Shown one piece after another: positions 1 through 9,318 of a stretch of 64,000 nucleotides of DNA. How positions within the stretch are numbered: the first letter of the stretch is position 1; each line of letters starts with the position of its first letter. The translations under genes were made by a program, and so were the position numbers. The notes under the pieces are model-generated. The model ran no database searches. It was given only the letters and a program-made list of their open reading frames with translations, and was not told the origin of the DNA. Source of the DNA: an uncultured Clostridia bacterium (GTDB lineage: Bacteria > Bacillota > Clostridia > Oscillospirales > Acutalibacteraceae); assembly GCA_944384905.1 (NCBI GenBank), contig CALWVE010000040.1, positions 60,261 through 124,260 on the forward strand. The letters are read 5' to 3'.

Positions 1-293
1 TTCTGAACACGATAGCCGACACCGTTTACTTCCAGTTCCTTCTTGAAGCCTTCCGTTACGCCCACGATCATGTTGTTGATCAGGGTACGGGTCAGGCCGT
101 GCAGGGAACGGTTGGTCTTGTCGTCATCAGGACGGGTTACGGTCACGGTGGAACCTTCCACAGTGATGTTCATGCTCGGCTTAAATGTCTGGGTGAGAGT
201 TCCCTTGGGACCTTTCACAGTAACTTCGCTGCCGTTGACGAGCACTTCAACGCCGGCGGGAATATTTATGGGTTTTCTTCCAATTCGAGACAT
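1..293 (-). CDS. rplF: 50S ribosomal protein L6 (3' truncated by window edge)
   Basis: Large-subunit protein L6, which binds 23S rRNA near the factor-binding site. The visible N-terminal 97 residues begin MSRIGRKPI and include the VKGPKGTL segment typical of L6. The ATG at 291-293 follows S8 by only 17 nt, the expected order of the spc operon. The gene continues beyond base 1, so about half of the usual ~180 residues is missing. The truncation is due to the window edge. Confidence 0.95.
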   Translation of the reverse strand, partial: MSRIGRKPINIPAGVEVLVNGSEVTVKGPKGTLTQTFKPSMNITVEGSTVTVTRPDDDKTNRSLHGLTRTLINNMIVGVTEGFKKELEVNGVGYRVQ

Positions 294-310
294 AACTGCA
301 CCCCCTTGAA

Positions 311-709
311 TTACCAGATAAAGGCCAGCACTTCGCCGCCAATGTTTTCTTTGCGGGCTTCGCGATCCGTCATCAGACCCTTAGAGGTGGAGATGATCGC
401 AATACCCAGGCCCTTCATAACACGGGGAAGCTCTTCTGCCTTGGAATAGATGCGCAGGCCGGGTTTGGAAACGCGGCGCAGACCCTTGATGGCCGGCATC
501 TTGTTTTCGGTGTACTTCAGGACAATTTTGATCATGCCCTGTTTGCCGTCTTCGCTTACCGTGAAGCTCTTGATATAGCCTTCGTCTACCAGGATCTGGC
601 AGATAGCCTTCTTCATGTTAGAAGCAGGAACATCAACGGTTTCATGCTTTGCAGAGCTCGCATTGCGGATGCGGGTAAGCAGATCGGCGATGGTATCTGT
701 AATCTGCAT
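311..709 (-). CDS. rpsH: 30S ribosomal protein S8
   Basis: Small-subunit assembly protein that binds helix 21 of 16S rRNA; in many bacteria S8 is also the translational repressor of the spc operon. The 132-residue product has normal family length, starts [17 protein letters not shown] and ends in the conserved GGEVLAFIW. It lies between S14 and L6 in canonical order. No S8-type repressor site was identified in this window. Confidence 0.97.
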   Translation of the reverse strand: MQITDTIADLLTRIRNASSAKHETVDVPASNMKKAICQILVDEGYIKSFTVSEDGKQGMIKIVLKYTENKMPAIKGLRRVSKPGLRIYSKAEELPRVMKGLGIAIISTSKGLMTDREARKENIGGEVLAFIW

Positions 710-730
710 GTGTCTTTTTCCTCCTTGCTA

Positions 731-916
731 TTACCAGCTGGCTTTCTTTACGCCCGGGATTTCGCCCTTGTAGGCGAGTTCACGGAAGCAAATACGGCAG
801 ATTCCGAACTTACGGAGGTAGGCATGCGGTCTACCGCAGATTTTGCATCTGTTGTAGGCACGGGTGGAATACTTAGCCTCGCGCTGCTGCTTGAGTTTCA
901 TAGATGTTTTAGCCAC
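731..916 (-). CDS. rpsZ: 30S ribosomal protein S14, zinc-binding type Z
   Basis: A 61-residue S14 of the short type-Z class. Cysteines 24, 27, 40 and 43 (CKIC and CRIC) form the zinc ribbon that distinguishes it from the longer zinc-free S14 used as a replacement under zinc limitation. It assembles late in the head of the 30S subunit. The gene sits between L5 and S8, as in other Firmicutes. No zinc-free paralogue is visible in this window. Confidence 0.97.
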   Translation of the reverse strand: MAKTSMKLKQQREAKYSTRAYNRCKICGRPHAYLRKFGICRICFRELAYKGEIPGVKKASW

Positions 917-928
917 AGATACCCCTCC

Positions 929-1468
929 TTACTTCGCAAACGGAGCGCCCATCAGGCTGAGCAGCTCGCGGGATTCTTCATCGGTAGCGGCGGTGGTAAC
1001 AAAGCAGATATCCATACCGCGAACCTTATCGATCTTGTCGTATTCGATTTCCGGGAAGATCAGCTGCTCGCGGATACCCATGTTGTAGTTGCCGCGGCCG
1101 TCGAAGGAGTTGGCGGAAATGCCGCGGAAGTCACGTACACGGGGCAGAGCCACGTTGAACAGACGGTCCACGAATTCATACATACGGTCGCCGCGCAGGG
1201 TAACCTTTACGCCGATGTTCATGCCTTCACGGATCTTGAAGTTTGCCACGGATTTCTTCGCTTTGCACACCACGGGCTTCTGGCCGGTGATGGCAGCGAG
1301 ATCGGTGGAAATGGAATCGATGACCTTGGCGTTGTCTTTAGCTTCGCCGGCGCCTACGTTGATCACGACTTTTTCAAGTTTCGGGATCTGCATAACGCTC
1401 TTGTAGCCGAATTTCTTCATAAGGGCAGGCGCAACGTCTGCCTTGTAAAAATCTTTCAGTCTTGCCAT
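929..1468 (-). CDS. rplE: 50S ribosomal protein L5
   Basis: 5S rRNA-binding protein of the central protuberance, 179 residues, the normal length. It starts [20 protein letters not shown] and contains the conserved VINVGAGEA and GMDICFVT segments. It is placed between L24 and S14 in the spc gene order with short intergenic spaces, so it is cotranscribed with its neighbours. Confidence 0.97.
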   Translation of the reverse strand: MARLKDFYKADVAPALMKKFGYKSVMQIPKLEKVVINVGAGEAKDNAKVIDSISTDLAAITGQKPVVCKAKKSVANFKIREGMNIGVKVTLRGDRMYEFVDRLFNVALPRVRDFRGISANSFDGRGNYNMGIREQLIFPEIEYDKIDKVRGMDICFVTTAATDEESRELLSLMGAPFAK

Positions 1469-1484
1469 TCTCGTCTATCCTCCA

Positions 1485-1805
1485 TTACAGCGCTTCGCCG
1501 CATTTTTTGCACACGCGTTCCTTGGAGCCATCCTCCAGAACCTTGTGGCCAACGCGGGTGGGCTTGCCGCAGTGCGGGCAGACAACCTGCACTTTGCAGG
1601 CATACAGAGCGCCTTCTGCCTGCACAATGCCGCCAGCTTCGCCCATTCTGCGGGGCTTGACGTGCTTCGTGACCATGTTCTGGCCTTCGACAATCACTTT
1701 GCCCTCTTTGGGAGAAACCGCCAGAACCTTGCCCTTCCCGCCGCGGCTCTTGCCGCTCAGGATGACAACGGTGTCACCGGTTTTTACATGCACTTTGTTT
1801 GCCAT
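1485..1805 (-). CDS. rplX: 50S ribosomal protein L24
   Basis: Assembly-initiating protein of the 50S subunit, 106 residues with an N-terminal KOW motif (KTGDTVVILSGKSRGGKGKV). The C-terminus carries two CxxC pairs (CPHC, CKKC) that suggest a zinc ribbon. I place the start at the ATG at 1803-1805, eight bases after GGAGG. A GTG nine bases upstream lies inside that Shine-Dalgarno sequence and is unlikely to be used. The gene lies between L14 and L5. Confidence 0.95.
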   Translation of the reverse strand: MANKVHVKTGDTVVILSGKSRGGKGKVLAVSPKEGKVIVEGQNMVTKHVKPRRMGEAGGIVQAEGALYACKVQVVCPHCGKPTRVGHKVLEDGSKERVCKKCGEAL

Positions 1806-1820
1806 AGTGAGCACCTCCCA

Positions 1821-2189
1821 TTAAAGAACTTCCGGAGCCAGGCTCAGGATCTTCATGTAGTCCTTGTCGCGCAGTTCTCTGGCAACAGGCCCAAAGATAC
1901 GGGTGCCTCTCGGAGTCTTGTCTTCACGAATGATAACGGCTGCATTTTCGTCGAAACGAATATAAGTGCCGTCTTCGCGGCGAACGCCGGATGCAGAGCG
2001 CACCACAACGGCCTTCACCACATCGCCTTTTTTAACAACGCCGCCGGGTGCTGCTTTTTTAACCGAAGCAACCACAACGTCGCCAATATTGGCATACCTT
2101 CTGCCGGTGCCTCCCAACACGCGAATGCACATAAGCTCTTTCGCGCCGGTGTTGTCGGCAACCTTGAGGTAAGTCTGCTGCTGAATCAC
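1821..2189 (-). CDS. rplN: 50S ribosomal protein L14
   Basis: Protein at the subunit interface that contacts L19 and 16S rRNA helix 14. The 122-residue product has the classic start [20 protein letters not shown] and normal length. It follows S17 and precedes L24, marking the start of the spc part of this continuous ribosomal gene block. Confidence 0.97.
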   Translation of the reverse strand: MIQQQTYLKVADNTGAKELMCIRVLGGTGRRYANIGDVVVASVKKAAPGGVVKKGDVVKAVVVRSASGVRREDGTYIRFDENAAVIIREDKTPRGTRIFGPVARELRDKDYMKILSLAPEVL

Positions 2190-2241
2190 AGTTCGTTCCT
2201 CCTTTTATTAAAAGCCAATCAATAACTTTTGTACCGTTCGA

Positions 2242-2499
2242 TTATTTGGCTTTCTCGATGATTTCGACAACACGCCATCTCTTATCCTTGGAAAGCGGGC
2301 GGGTCTCCATAATACGAACGCGGTCACCCACATTGCACTCGTTGGCCTCATCGTGGGCTTTCAGTTTTACGGTACGCTTAATGATCTTCTTGTATTTCGG
2401 ATGCCGTACGCTGTCTTCGATGGCGATGACGACGGTTTTATCCATCTTATCGCTTACTACGCGGCCGACATTCGTTTTTCTCATATTTCTGTCGCTCAC
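2242..2499 (-). CDS. rpsQ: 30S ribosomal protein S17
   Basis: Primary 16S rRNA-binding protein, 85 residues, with an OB-fold. It has the recognisable segments [17 protein letters not shown] and [19 protein letters not shown]. It is located between L29 and L14 as expected for the end of the S10 operon. Confidence 0.97.
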   Translation of the reverse strand: MSDRNMRKTNVGRVVSDKMDKTVVIAIEDSVRHPKYKKIIKRTVKLKAHDEANECNVGDRVRIMETRPLSKDKRWRVVEIIEKAK

Positions 2500-2515
2500 A
2501 GCTTAATCCTCCTTG

Positions 2516-2716
2516 TTATGCGTTCTTTTCGCTGGACTTGGCGTTCATCACAGTCAGAACTCTTGCGATGTCCTTTTTAACAGCGGTGATGCGCATCGGG
2601 TTATCGAGCTGGTTAATAGCAAGCTGGAAACGAAGATTGAAGAGCTCAGCCTTGAGGTCTTTCAGCTTAGTCTCAAGCTCTGCGGCAGTCATTTCTCTAA
2701 TTTCAGAGGCTTTCAT
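2516..2716 (-). CDS. rpmC: 50S ribosomal protein L29
   Basis: Small two-helix protein at the peptide exit tunnel, 66 residues, beginning [18 protein letters not shown]. The start codon overlaps the stop of L16 by one base (position 2716), which indicates translational coupling. In other bacteria L29 forms, with L23, the docking platform for SRP and trigger factor. The SRP GTPase Ffh is also encoded in this window. Confidence 0.96.
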   Translation of the reverse strand: MKASEIREMTAAELETKLKDLKAELFNLRFQLAINQLDNPMRITAVKKDIARVLTVMNAKSSEKNA

Positions 2717-3141
2717 TACTGCTCACACCCCGTTTCTTCTTTTTTTACGATCTTGCATTTGATCGGCAGTTTGTTAGCGGCCAGACGAAGAGCTTCACGA
2801 GCGGTTTCTTCGCTTACGCCGGCGATTTCGAACATAACACGGCCGGGCTTAACCACAGCCACCCAGTATTCCGGGGAACCTTTACCGGAACCCATGCGGG
2901 TTTCAGCGGGCTTTTCGGTAACCGGCTTATCCGGGAAGATTTTGATCCAGACCTTACCGAAACGCTTGCAGTAACGGGTCATGGCTACACGAGCAGCCTC
3001 GATCTGGTTGGAAGTGATCCAGCTGGGCTCCATAGCCTGCAGGCCGAAATCACCATAGACAACTTTATTGCCGCGGTAAGCTTTACCGGTCAAACGACCT
3101 CTGTGTACGCGGCGATATTTCACGCGCTTAGGCAGCAGCAT
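2716..3141 (-). CDS. rplP: 50S ribosomal protein L16
   Basis: Protein near the A-site and peptidyl transferase centre, 141 residues, starting [19 protein letters not shown]. It contains the conserved [15 protein letters not shown] loop that contacts the CCA end of A-site tRNA. It overlaps S3 upstream and L29 downstream by one base each, so the three genes form a tightly coupled unit. Confidence 0.97.
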   Translation of the reverse strand: MLLPKRVKYRRVHRGRLTGKAYRGNKVVYGDFGLQAMEPSWITSNQIEAARVAMTRYCKRFGKVWIKIFPDKPVTEKPAETRMGSGKGSPEYWVAVVKPGRVMFEIAGVSEETAREALRLAANKLPIKCKIVKKEETGCEQ

Positions 3142-3812
3142 TATTTATTGCCTCCTTCTCTGCGGGGTCTGCGGACGGAGGAATCACGAAGGACCTCGCC
3201 CTTATACAGCCAGACTTTTACGCCGATACGGCCATAAGTGGTGGCAGCTTCGGCAAAGCCGTAATCGATGTCGGCACGAATCGTCTGCAGCGGAATGGTA
3301 CCATCATGATACTGTTCGCTTCTGGCGATTTCGGCACCGCCCAAACGGCCGGAAACCTGCGTCTTGATACCCTTGGCGCCCAGCTTCATGCTGCGGCCAA
3401 TGCACATCTTCATCGCACGACGGAAGGAGACACGCTTCTCCAGCTGCGCAGCGATGTTTTCAGCTACGAGCTGTGCATCCAGATCGGGCTGGCGTACTTC
3501 AACAATGTTGATCACAACCGGCTTGCCCAGCATCTTTTCGCACTGAACGCGCAGCTTCTCGATTTCGGCGCCGCCCTTGCCGATTACCTTGCCGGGTTTG
3601 GCACAGTGAATGTGGATGCGGACCTTAGAAGCATCACGCTCGATTTCAATTTTCGGAACGCCCGCGGCATACAGCTGCTTCTTCAACGTTTTACGAAGAT
3701 TGTAATCCTCTACCAGCGTCTCGCCGAAAGTGGATTTCTTCGCAAACCAGCGGGAATCCCAGTCTTTAATCACACCGACACGAAGACCGTGCGGATTTAC
3801 TTTCTGACCCAT
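3141..3812 (-). CDS. rpsC: 30S ribosomal protein S3
   Basis: Component of the mRNA entry channel with helicase activity, 223 residues. An N-terminal region ([20 protein letters not shown]) is followed by a KH domain with GKGG at about residues 78-81 and the C-terminal S3 domain. The length is usual for the family. It lies between L22 and L16 in the S10 operon. Confidence 0.97.
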   Translation of the reverse strand: MGQKVNPHGLRVGVIKDWDSRWFAKKSTFGETLVEDYNLRKTLKKQLYAAGVPKIEIERDASKVRIHIHCAKPGKVIGKGGAEIEKLRVQCEKMLGKPVVINIVEVRQPDLDAQLVAENIAAQLEKRVSFRRAMKMCIGRSMKLGAKGIKTQVSGRLGGAEIARSEQYHDGTIPLQTIRADIDYGFAEAATTYGRIGVKVWLYKGEVLRDSSVRRPRREGGNK

Positions 3813-3831
3813 GTGTTAGCCTCCTTACCGC

Positions 3832-4167
3832 TTATTCCTTTTCCTTGAGCACGAGGGTGACGTGCGAGGTTCTCTTCAGGATTCTGAAGGCGCGGCCGTG
3901 CGAACTGGGACGGATACGCTTCAGGATCGGGCCGGGGCAAACAAAGCACTCGGCAACATAGAGGTTGTTCTTGTCCATGTTGAGGTTGTTTTCGGCGTTT
4001 GCCACTGCGGATTTCAAAAGCTTCTGCAGATCCTCGCAAGCCGCCTTCGGTGTATGCTTCAGGATTGCCATGGCAAGGTCAACAGGCTTGTTGCGGATGA
4101 GGTCAAGGACCAGGCCCACTTTACGCGGGGAGATCCGGGTATACTTTAAAGTAGCTCTTGCTTCCAT
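3832..4167 (-). CDS. rplV: 50S ribosomal protein L22
   Basis: Exit-tunnel protein whose extended hairpin lines the constriction and is a site of macrolide-resistance mutations in other species. I choose the ATG at 4165-4167 ([16 protein letters not shown]), giving 111 residues, which fits the family. The open frame extends 49 codons further upstream but that segment overlaps rpsS and does not resemble L22. The gene lies between S19 and S3. Confidence 0.95.
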   Translation of the reverse strand: MEARATLKYTRISPRKVGLVLDLIRNKPVDLAMAILKHTPKAACEDLQKLLKSAVANAENNLNMDKNNLYVAECFVCPGPILKRIRPSSHGRAFRILKRTSHVTLVLKEKE

Positions 4168-4186
4168 GCTATACACTCCCTTCGGC

Positions 4187-4459
4187 TTACTTCGACGTCT
4201 TGGAGCCAGCGTGGCCCTTGAAGGTACGGGTCGGGGCAAACTCGCCCAGACGATGACCAACCATGTCTTCGGTGACATACACCGGCACATGCTTGCGGCC
4301 GTCGTGAACCGCAATCGTATGACCTACGAAATCCGGGAAGATAACGGAAGCTCTGCTCCAGGTCTTCACAATCTTCTTTTCGCCGGCTTCGTTCATTTCC
4401 TGAATCCTCTTCAGCAGCACAGGCTGTACGAAGGGACCCTTTTTAACGCTTCTGCTCAT
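4187..4459 (-). CDS. rpsS: 30S ribosomal protein S19
   Basis: Head protein of the 30S subunit that binds with S13 near the A-site tRNA. The 90-residue product begins [11 protein letters not shown] and contains the family signature region [20 protein letters not shown]. It lies between L2 and L22. Confidence 0.97.
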   Translation of the reverse strand: MSRSVKKGPFVQPVLLKRIQEMNEAGEKKIVKTWSRASVIFPDFVGHTIAVHDGRKHVPVYVTEDMVGHRLGEFAPTRTFKGHAGSKTSK

Positions 4460-4484
4460 AACTAATTAAGCTCCTTTCGCACCA

Positions 4485-5315
4485 TTACTTGCCGTTTCTG
4501 CGGCTCACAATGAACTTGTCGCTGCTCTTCGGCTTGCGGGTCTTGTAACCCAGAGCGGGTTTACCCCAAGGCGTAACAGGACCGGGACGACCGATGGGGG
4601 ATTTACCTTCACCACCACCGTGCGGGTGGTCGTTCGGGTTCATAACAGAACCACGTACGGTCGGTCTCCAACCCATGTGGCGCTTACGGCCGGCCTTACC
4701 GATCTTCATGTTTTCATGATCGATGTTGGAAACCTGGCCGATCGTAGCCATGCACTGTTCAGGTACGTTGCGCATTTCGCCGGAAGGCAGACGGAGAAGG
4801 GCCAGGCCGTTCTCTTTAGCCATCAGCTGAGCCATAATACCGGCGGCACGAGCGAGCTGAGCGCCCTTGCCGGGATACAGTTCAACGTTGTGAACCATCG
4901 TACCGGTGGGGATCTTAGCGAGCGGCAGAGCGTTGCCGGGTTTGATATCGGCATCGGCGCCGGAGTAGATCTTATCGCCGACCTTCAGGCCGTTGGGAGC
5001 GATGATATATCTCTTTTCGCCGTCTTCATACTGAACCAGAGCGATAAAAGCGGAACGGTTCGGATCGTATTCCAGAGTCAGCACTTCAGCAGCCATGTTG
5101 TGCTTCTGACGCTTGAAGTCGATGATACGATACTTGGTGCGGTTGCCGCCGCCTCTGTGGCGAACGGTGATGCGGCCATAGCTGTTGCGGCCAGACTTGT
5201 TCTTGTTGGGAGCAAGCAGGCTTCTTTCGGGGCCGCACTTGGAAAGACCGGAATAATCAATTACGGTCATATTTCTTCTCGACGGAGTCGTCGGTTTATA
5301 CTTATTGATAGGCAT
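4485..5315 (-). CDS. rplB: 50S ribosomal protein L2
   Basis: Highly conserved 23S rRNA-binding protein needed for subunit association and peptidyl transfer. The 276-residue product has the normal start [18 protein letters not shown]. Near the C-terminus it carries [18 protein letters not shown], including the histidine implicated in peptidyl transferase function. Spacing to rplW is about 66 nt. Confidence 0.97.
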   Translation of the reverse strand: MPINKYKPTTPSRRNMTVIDYSGLSKCGPERSLLAPNKNKSGRNSYGRITVRHRGGGNRTKYRIIDFKRQKHNMAAEVLTLEYDPNRSAFIALVQYEDGEKRYIIAPNGLKVGDKIYSGADADIKPGNALPLAKIPTGTMVHNVELYPGKGAQLARAAGIMAQLMAKENGLALLRLPSGEMRNVPEQCMATIGQVSNIDHENMKIGKAGRKRHMGWRPTVRGSVMNPNDHPHGGGEGKSPIGRPGPVTPWGKPALGYKTRKPKSSDKFIVSRRNGK

Positions 5316-5381
5316 TCGTTTTCACACTCCTTAGCTGGCTTTGCGGGGAAATGCCATCCCCATACGTTGCCCTCAGGGCGT

Positions 5382-5672
5382 TTAGATCATGCTGTCGAAG
5401 AACTCGATGCTCTTGCTGCCCTCAGTCAGGGTTACAACGGCTTTCTTCCAGCTGGAGGTGTAGCCTTCGCTTCTGCCCTGGCGGCGCAGGTGGCCGCGGA
5501 CATGCAGGGTGTTAACCTTGCTAACCTTTACGCCGAAAAGCTCTTCTACTGCGCGGGCGATGTCAATCTTGGTGGCGTCCTTGGCCACTTCGAAGGTATA
5601 CTTCTTGTTCTGCACACCGTCCATGGTTTTTTCCGTCACGATCGGGCGGATGATGATGTCCTGTGCTGCCAT
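5382..5672 (-). CDS. rplW: 50S ribosomal protein L23
   Basis: Peptide-exit-site protein that docks trigger factor and SRP. It has 96 residues and starts [17 protein letters not shown], the typical L23 N-terminus. The start codon overlaps the stop of rplD by one base at 5672, so translation is probably coupled to L4. Confidence 0.96.
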   Translation of the reverse strand: MAAQDIIIRPIVTEKTMDGVQNKKYTFEVAKDATKIDIARAVEELFGVKVSKVNTLHVRGHLRRQGRSEGYTSSWKKAVVTLTEGSKSIEFFDSMI

Positions 5673-6295
5673 TATGCGTAAACCTCCTCGATCTTCGCAA
5701 CGGCATCCTTCACAACAACAAACTTGTCGGCGTTGAGGATATCGTACACGTTCAGAGTGTTAACCTGGGTCGTTTTCACGCCCGGGATGTTGGCGGCGGA
5801 AGCGATCACCTTGGCGTCTACTTCGGGAAGAACGATCAGAACGTTCTTTTCGGCGCCCAGGGCCTTGAGCATATTCGCCACAACTTTGGTCTTGTATTCA
5901 TCCATGGAGAGGCTTTCAAGAACAACGATTTCGTTGTCAGCCACTTTGCTGGACAGCGCAGACTTCATAGCCAGACGCTTAACTTTCTTGTTCAGGGTGT
6001 AGCTGTAGCTACGCGGCTTCGGTGCAAACACGATACCGCCGTGCGTCCACTGAGGAGCGCGGGTGGAACCCTGACGGGCATGACCGGTGCCCTTCTGACG
6101 CCACGGCTTGCGGCCGCCGCCGGAAACTTCCGCACGGGTCAGCGCAGACTGGGTACCCTGACGCTGGCAGGCCAGATAGCACTTTACAGCGTCGTTCATA
6201 ACAGAAACGTTGGGTTCGATACCGAACACGGCTTCTGCCAGTTCCATGGTGCCGACTTCGGCGCCCTGCATATTTTTAACAGATACTGTAGGCAT
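5672..6295 (-). CDS. rplD: 50S ribosomal protein L4
   Basis: Exit-tunnel protein with a long internal loop; in gamma-proteobacteria L4 also represses the S10 operon. The 207-residue product contains the family core [19 protein letters not shown] followed by [13 protein letters not shown]. It is third in the operon after S10 and L3. Whether L4 regulates this operon is unknown, but the leader upstream of rpsJ is long. Confidence 0.97.
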   Translation of the reverse strand: MPTVSVKNMQGAEVGTMELAEAVFGIEPNVSVMNDAVKCYLACQRQGTQSALTRAEVSGGGRKPWRQKGTGHARQGSTRAPQWTHGGIVFAPKPRSYSYTLNKKVKRLAMKSALSSKVADNEIVVLESLSMDEYKTKVVANMLKALGAEKNVLIVLPEVDAKVIASAANIPGVKTTQVNTLNVYDILNADKFVVVKDAVAKIEEVYA

Positions 6296-6312
6296 TTCGT
6301 TTCCTCCTTCCC

Positions 6313-6945
6313 TTACGCTTTCACGCTGTCGCGGATCACGACAACGCCGCCGTTGGGGCCCGGAATAGCGCCCTTTACAGCGATCAGATTGTTTTCCACA
6401 TCTACCTTCGCAATGGTGAGGTTCTGCACCGTTACGCTCTCGGCGCCCAGGTGACCAGCCATCTTCAGGCCGGGGAACACACGGGACGGATCGGAGATAG
6501 CGCCGTTGGAACCGCCGTGGCGGGCAACAGGACCGGTACCGTGGGATTCTCTCAGGCGATGGAAGTTCCAGCGCTTGATAACGCCGGCATAGCCCTTACC
6601 TTTGCTGGTGCCGCTTACGTCGACTTTGTCGCCGGCAGCAAACACGTCAGCTTTGATCAGATCGCCCACATTGTAGCCGCTGCAATCCTCAAATCTGAAT
6701 TCGCGCAGGGTGGTCTTGGGTGCGACGCCAGCCTTTTCGAAGTGACCCTTCATGGGCTTGTTCACGTGCTGAGCTTTCGCATCATGGAAGCCGACCTGTA
6801 CGGCTTCGTAGCCATCTTTTTCAACAGTCTTTTTCTGCGAAACAACGCAGGGACCGGCTTCCACGACTGTTACGGGAATGACTTTGCCCTTTTCATCGAA
6901 GATCTGCGTCATGCCGATCTTCTTGCCGATGATTGCTTTTTGCAT
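6313..6945 (-). CDS. rplC: 50S ribosomal protein L3
   Basis: Assembly-initiating protein close to the peptidyl transferase centre. The 210-residue product starts [20 protein letters not shown]. It carries the conserved loop region around [12 protein letters not shown], where L3 mutations confer pleuromutilin or linezolid resistance in other organisms. It is second in the S10 operon. Confidence 0.97.
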   Translation of the reverse strand: MQKAIIGKKIGMTQIFDEKGKVIPVTVVEAGPCVVSQKKTVEKDGYEAVQVGFHDAKAQHVNKPMKGHFEKAGVAPKTTLREFRFEDCSGYNVGDLIKADVFAAGDKVDVSGTSKGKGYAGVIKRWNFHRLRESHGTGPVARHGGSNGAISDPSRVFPGLKMAGHLGAESVTVQNLTIAKVDVENNLIAVKGAIPGPNGGVVVIRDSVKA

Positions 6946-7022
6946 TTCGTTTCCTCCTATGCAGGTTATTGGTTGGTGTTTTCACCAACATGACCCCAGC
7001 CGAACGGTAGGTTGAAACCGGA

Positions 7023-7334
7023 TCAGAGTTTGATCTCGACGTCAACGCCGACGGGGAGTTCCAGACCCATCAGAGCTTCTACAGTTTTGTTGGAAGGTCT
7101 GAGGATATCGATCAGTCTCTTGTGGGTGCGCATTTCGAACTGCTCACGGCTGTCCTTGTACTTATGCACAGCACGCAGGATCGTTACGATCTCGCGTTCG
7201 GTCGGCAGCGGCACAGGACCGGACACACGAGCACCGGTACGCTTGGCGGTAGCCACGATCTTTTCGGCGGACTGGTCGACCACCTGATGATCATACCCTT
7301 TGATTCTGATTCTGATTTTTTCTTTGACTGCCAC
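7023..7334 (-). CDS. rpsJ: 30S ribosomal protein S10
   Basis: First gene of the operon: S10, which acts in the 30S head and also as NusE in antitermination. The start is the GTG at 7332-7334, eight bases after TAAGGAGG. It yields 103 residues beginning (M)[15 protein letters not shown], exactly the family start. An ATG-initiated reading from further upstream would add an unrelated 25-residue tail. A leader of about 310 nt separates this start from the predicted promoter. Confidence 0.96.
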   Translation of the reverse strand: MAVKEKIRIRIKGYDHQVVDQSAEKIVATAKRTGARVSGPVPLPTEREIVTILRAVHKYKDSREQFEMRTHKRLIDILRPSNKTVEALMGLELPVGVDVEIKL

Positions 7335-7569
7335 GTAAATCGCCTCCTTAAAAAATTTGGCGGGCTGGGTTTTTGTGAACACTGTTCCGGGTGTTTCCAC
7401 ACCACACATTTAAAAACCGGATCTAATTTTTAGACCCGGGTTCGCACAGTTTTCAAGCTGTACCCACAAAAACGCTTGGCAACATAAGCAGGCCCACCTC
7501 ACCCCGAAAACACGGCTCTCGGAGACGCATGAACACACCTGTTCTGCCAATTATTTGTTTTCGCCCGGT

Positions 7570-7605
7570 TTAAAATCGGACATACTCCACGGAAAAACCG
7601 GCCAT
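7570..7605 (-). other. Possible leader peptide in the S10 operon 5' UTR
   Basis: An 11-codon open frame (MAGFSVEYVRF, TAA) lies in the rpsJ leader behind GGGAGG, with an 11-base spacing. Its first codons overlap a small GC hairpin followed by five U residues (CGGCC, loop AGTAT, GGCCG, UUUUU), so it could couple translation to attenuation. This is inferred from layout only; the peptide matches nothing I recognise. Confidence 0.3.
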
Positions 7606-7657
7606 ACTGGCCGCAACCTCCCGCTTCAACGCATATCTGTCGCAGTCTTGCTCTAGT

Positions 7658-7686
7658 ATAATACCATATACCAGCCCGAATTGCAA
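7658..7686 (-). promoter_or_regulatory. Predicted sigma-A promoter of the S10/spc operon
   Basis: On the minus strand TTGCAA (7681-7686) and TATTAT (7658-7663) are separated by exactly 17 bases. This would start transcription near 7651 and give rpsJ a leader of about 317 nt. The leader contains several small hairpins, for example GGTGT-GGAA-ACACC shortly before the rpsJ ribosome site. Confidence 0.6.
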
Positions 7687-7840
7687 GAATTTTTTTCTCT
7701 TTTTTGCAAGAAATTTTAATTTGTTTTCTGTATACTCTGCACAAAACGTCGTTTTAGGTCAAAAACACGCTTTTTTCAGCAATTTCCTGCCGGTTTTTCG
7801 CCTATTTTTATTCCTGGAAAAACCCGAGAAAAAGCGGCCG

Positions 7841-7878
7841 GAAAAGGAATTTCTCCGGCCGCCGGCGTTTTTAGTATT
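7841..7878. terminator. Bidirectional hairpin in the intergenic region
   Basis: A GC-rich inverted repeat (GCGGCCGG ... CCGGCCGC) flanked by an A-run on one side and a T-run on the other can act as a rho-independent terminator on either strand. It lies between the rpsJ promoter and the repeat element that follows the fucosidase gene. Confidence 0.5.
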
Positions 7879-7932
7879 TTTATAACTTATAGAAATCGAT
7901 TGACAGATCACATAAACAGAAGGTATATAAAA

Positions 7933-8185
7933 GGAAACCCCCGACGAGGGTTTCCCCTCAAAACAGTCTCCTGGACTGTTTTTTCACCCTTTCCTGCGTT
8001 TAAGGACGCAAAAGATTCCGCTTTCTGCGGAAAGCGGCCAAAGGCGCCGCCTTTGGAAACCGCAAACCTTTGAAAAGGGCGCCGTGTGCCAGCGGCACAC
8101 AAACAAGGCGCCGACCGCAGCGGAAGCGAAGAATTGATCGAAACTTTTACGTTCACGCAGTTTTTTCTGCATGTAAAGTTTATTT
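7933..8185. repeat. Hairpin-rich intergenic repeat element
   Basis: About 250 bases composed almost entirely of consecutive inverted repeats: GGAAACCC/GGGTTTCC, AACAGTC/GACTGTT followed by six T, a GTGTGCC/GGCACAC hairpin nested between GGCGCC copies, and CATGCAG/CTGCGTG. This layout resembles the multi-copy intergenic elements common in Clostridia genomes. It lies directly downstream of the fucosidase stop codon and probably supplies its transcription terminator. Small open frames inside it are not credible genes. Confidence 0.55.
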
Positions 8186-9211
8186 TTCCTGTGCAATCTT
8201 CTTCCCTACTTCGCGCAGGATCTCTTCCGAGAACGACGGAATGCGTCCCAGCGCATCCGGGCCTACATTCAGCAGGTAATTGATGCCCATTTCGTTAAGG
8301 TGCGTCTTGATGCGGTACACTTCATCCGCCGACTTCCAGTTCTGATCGAAATACTTGAAGCCCCAGGTATCGTTGAGCGTGGCTGCCGTTTCATAAAGAT
8401 TATACGGCGAATATTTAAAGCCTTCGATGCTGTTCATATCGAGCTTGTCGTTGTCCACCGGTTCCGTAGGCAGGCTCTCGGGAACTTCATTGTCGCCCAG
8501 CGAAACGTAATCGAAGGCGCCGTTGCCCAAACGGGAGTTAATCAAGCAACCCGGCTGGTATTCTTTCACCATCTGATACAGTTCCAGGCTCTGCGCCGGA
8601 GAGATCGTATTGGGCACATCAAACCAGATCAGGCACAAATCGCCGTAGCCCGTGAGGATTTCCTTAACCTGCGGCTTGATCTTCTCTTCAAAGCAGCGGG
8701 CAAAATCCTTGCGGCTCTTATCCGGGAAATCCCAGGAATTTTCCCACGACACGCCGTCGCAGGCTTCGGTATTAGTGTAGCCGCCGCCATCGGGATGCGA
8801 CCAATCCAGCTCCTGCGAATAATACAGGCCGAATTTAAGTCCATGCTTATAACAGGCTTCAGCCAGTTCGGCGCAAATGTCACGGCCGAACGGCGTCGCA
8901 TCTACCACGTTGAACGGATCGGCTTTGGAATGGAAAAGCGCAAAGCCGTCGTGATGCTTCGATGTAAGCACAAAATAACGCATACCCGCTTCTTTGGCCA
9001 GACGAATCCATTCATCCGCGTTAAAGTAGATCGGGTTAAAAATTTTAGCGAGCTGATGATATTCGCTGTTCGGAATCGCAAAGCGCGCCTGAATCCATTC
9101 GCCGTAGTGCGGCGCGCGCTTGCCCTTATACTCACCGGCCAGCAGGGAATACAGCCCCCAGTGGGCCATCATACCATACTGTGCCTGTTTGAACCATTCA
9201 TGCTGATCCAT
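8180..9211 (-). CDS. Alpha-L-fucosidase, GH29 family (cytoplasmic)
   Basis: Retaining glycosidase that removes alpha-L-fucose from glycans. The 343-residue protein has GH29 hallmarks: MAHWGLYSLLAGEY near residues 15-28, KHHDGFALF at 85-93, and LIWFDVP with the presumed nucleophile Asp198. It ends in NYLLNVGPDALGRIP, typical of the end of the catalytic barrel. There is no signal peptide and no C-terminal beta-sandwich or CBM. It is therefore shorter than usual (about 430-600 residues) and likely acts in the cytoplasm on imported fucosylated oligosaccharides. It is a single-gene unit followed by a repeat element. Exact linkage specificity cannot be told. Confidence 0.85.
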   Translation of the reverse strand: MDQHEWFKQAQYGMMAHWGLYSLLAGEYKGKRAPHYGEWIQARFAIPNSEYHQLAKIFNPIYFNADEWIRLAKEAGMRYFVLTSKHHDGFALFHSKADPFNVVDATPFGRDICAELAEACYKHGLKFGLYYSQELDWSHPDGGGYTNTEACDGVSWENSWDFPDKSRKDFARCFEEKIKPQVKEILTGYGDLCLIWFDVPNTISPAQSLELYQMVKEYQPGCLINSRLGNGAFDYVSLGDNEVPESLPTEPVDNDKLDMNSIEGFKYSPYNLYETAATLNDTWGFKYFDQNWKSADEVYRIKTHLNEMGINYLLNVGPDALGRIPSFSEEILREVGKKIAQEK

Positions 9212-9282
9212 TTACAAATCCTCCGCAATGTTTTTCCTTATCTTATCATGCAGAACCTGCCTTGTCAACGAACCTAAAACAG

Positions 9283-9315
9283 AAAAAAGAGACACTCTTA
9301 AAGAATGCCTCTTTA
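9283..9315 (-). terminator. Rho-independent terminator of the htrA operon
   Basis: On the minus strand AAAGAGGCATTCTT pairs with AAGAGTGTCTCTTT and is followed by a run of six T. It lies immediately after the htrA stop codon and before the fucosidase ribosome site, separating the two transcription units. Confidence 0.75.
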
Positions 9316-9318
9316 TAT

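Noticed and set aside
7499..7744. 81-codon frame upstream of rpsJ
   Set aside because: It spans the predicted operon promoter and lacks a ribosome site.
7908..8156. 82-codon and 70-codon frames inside the hairpin repeat
   Set aside because: They consist of inverted-repeat sequence, have no ribosome site and resemble translations of a repeat.
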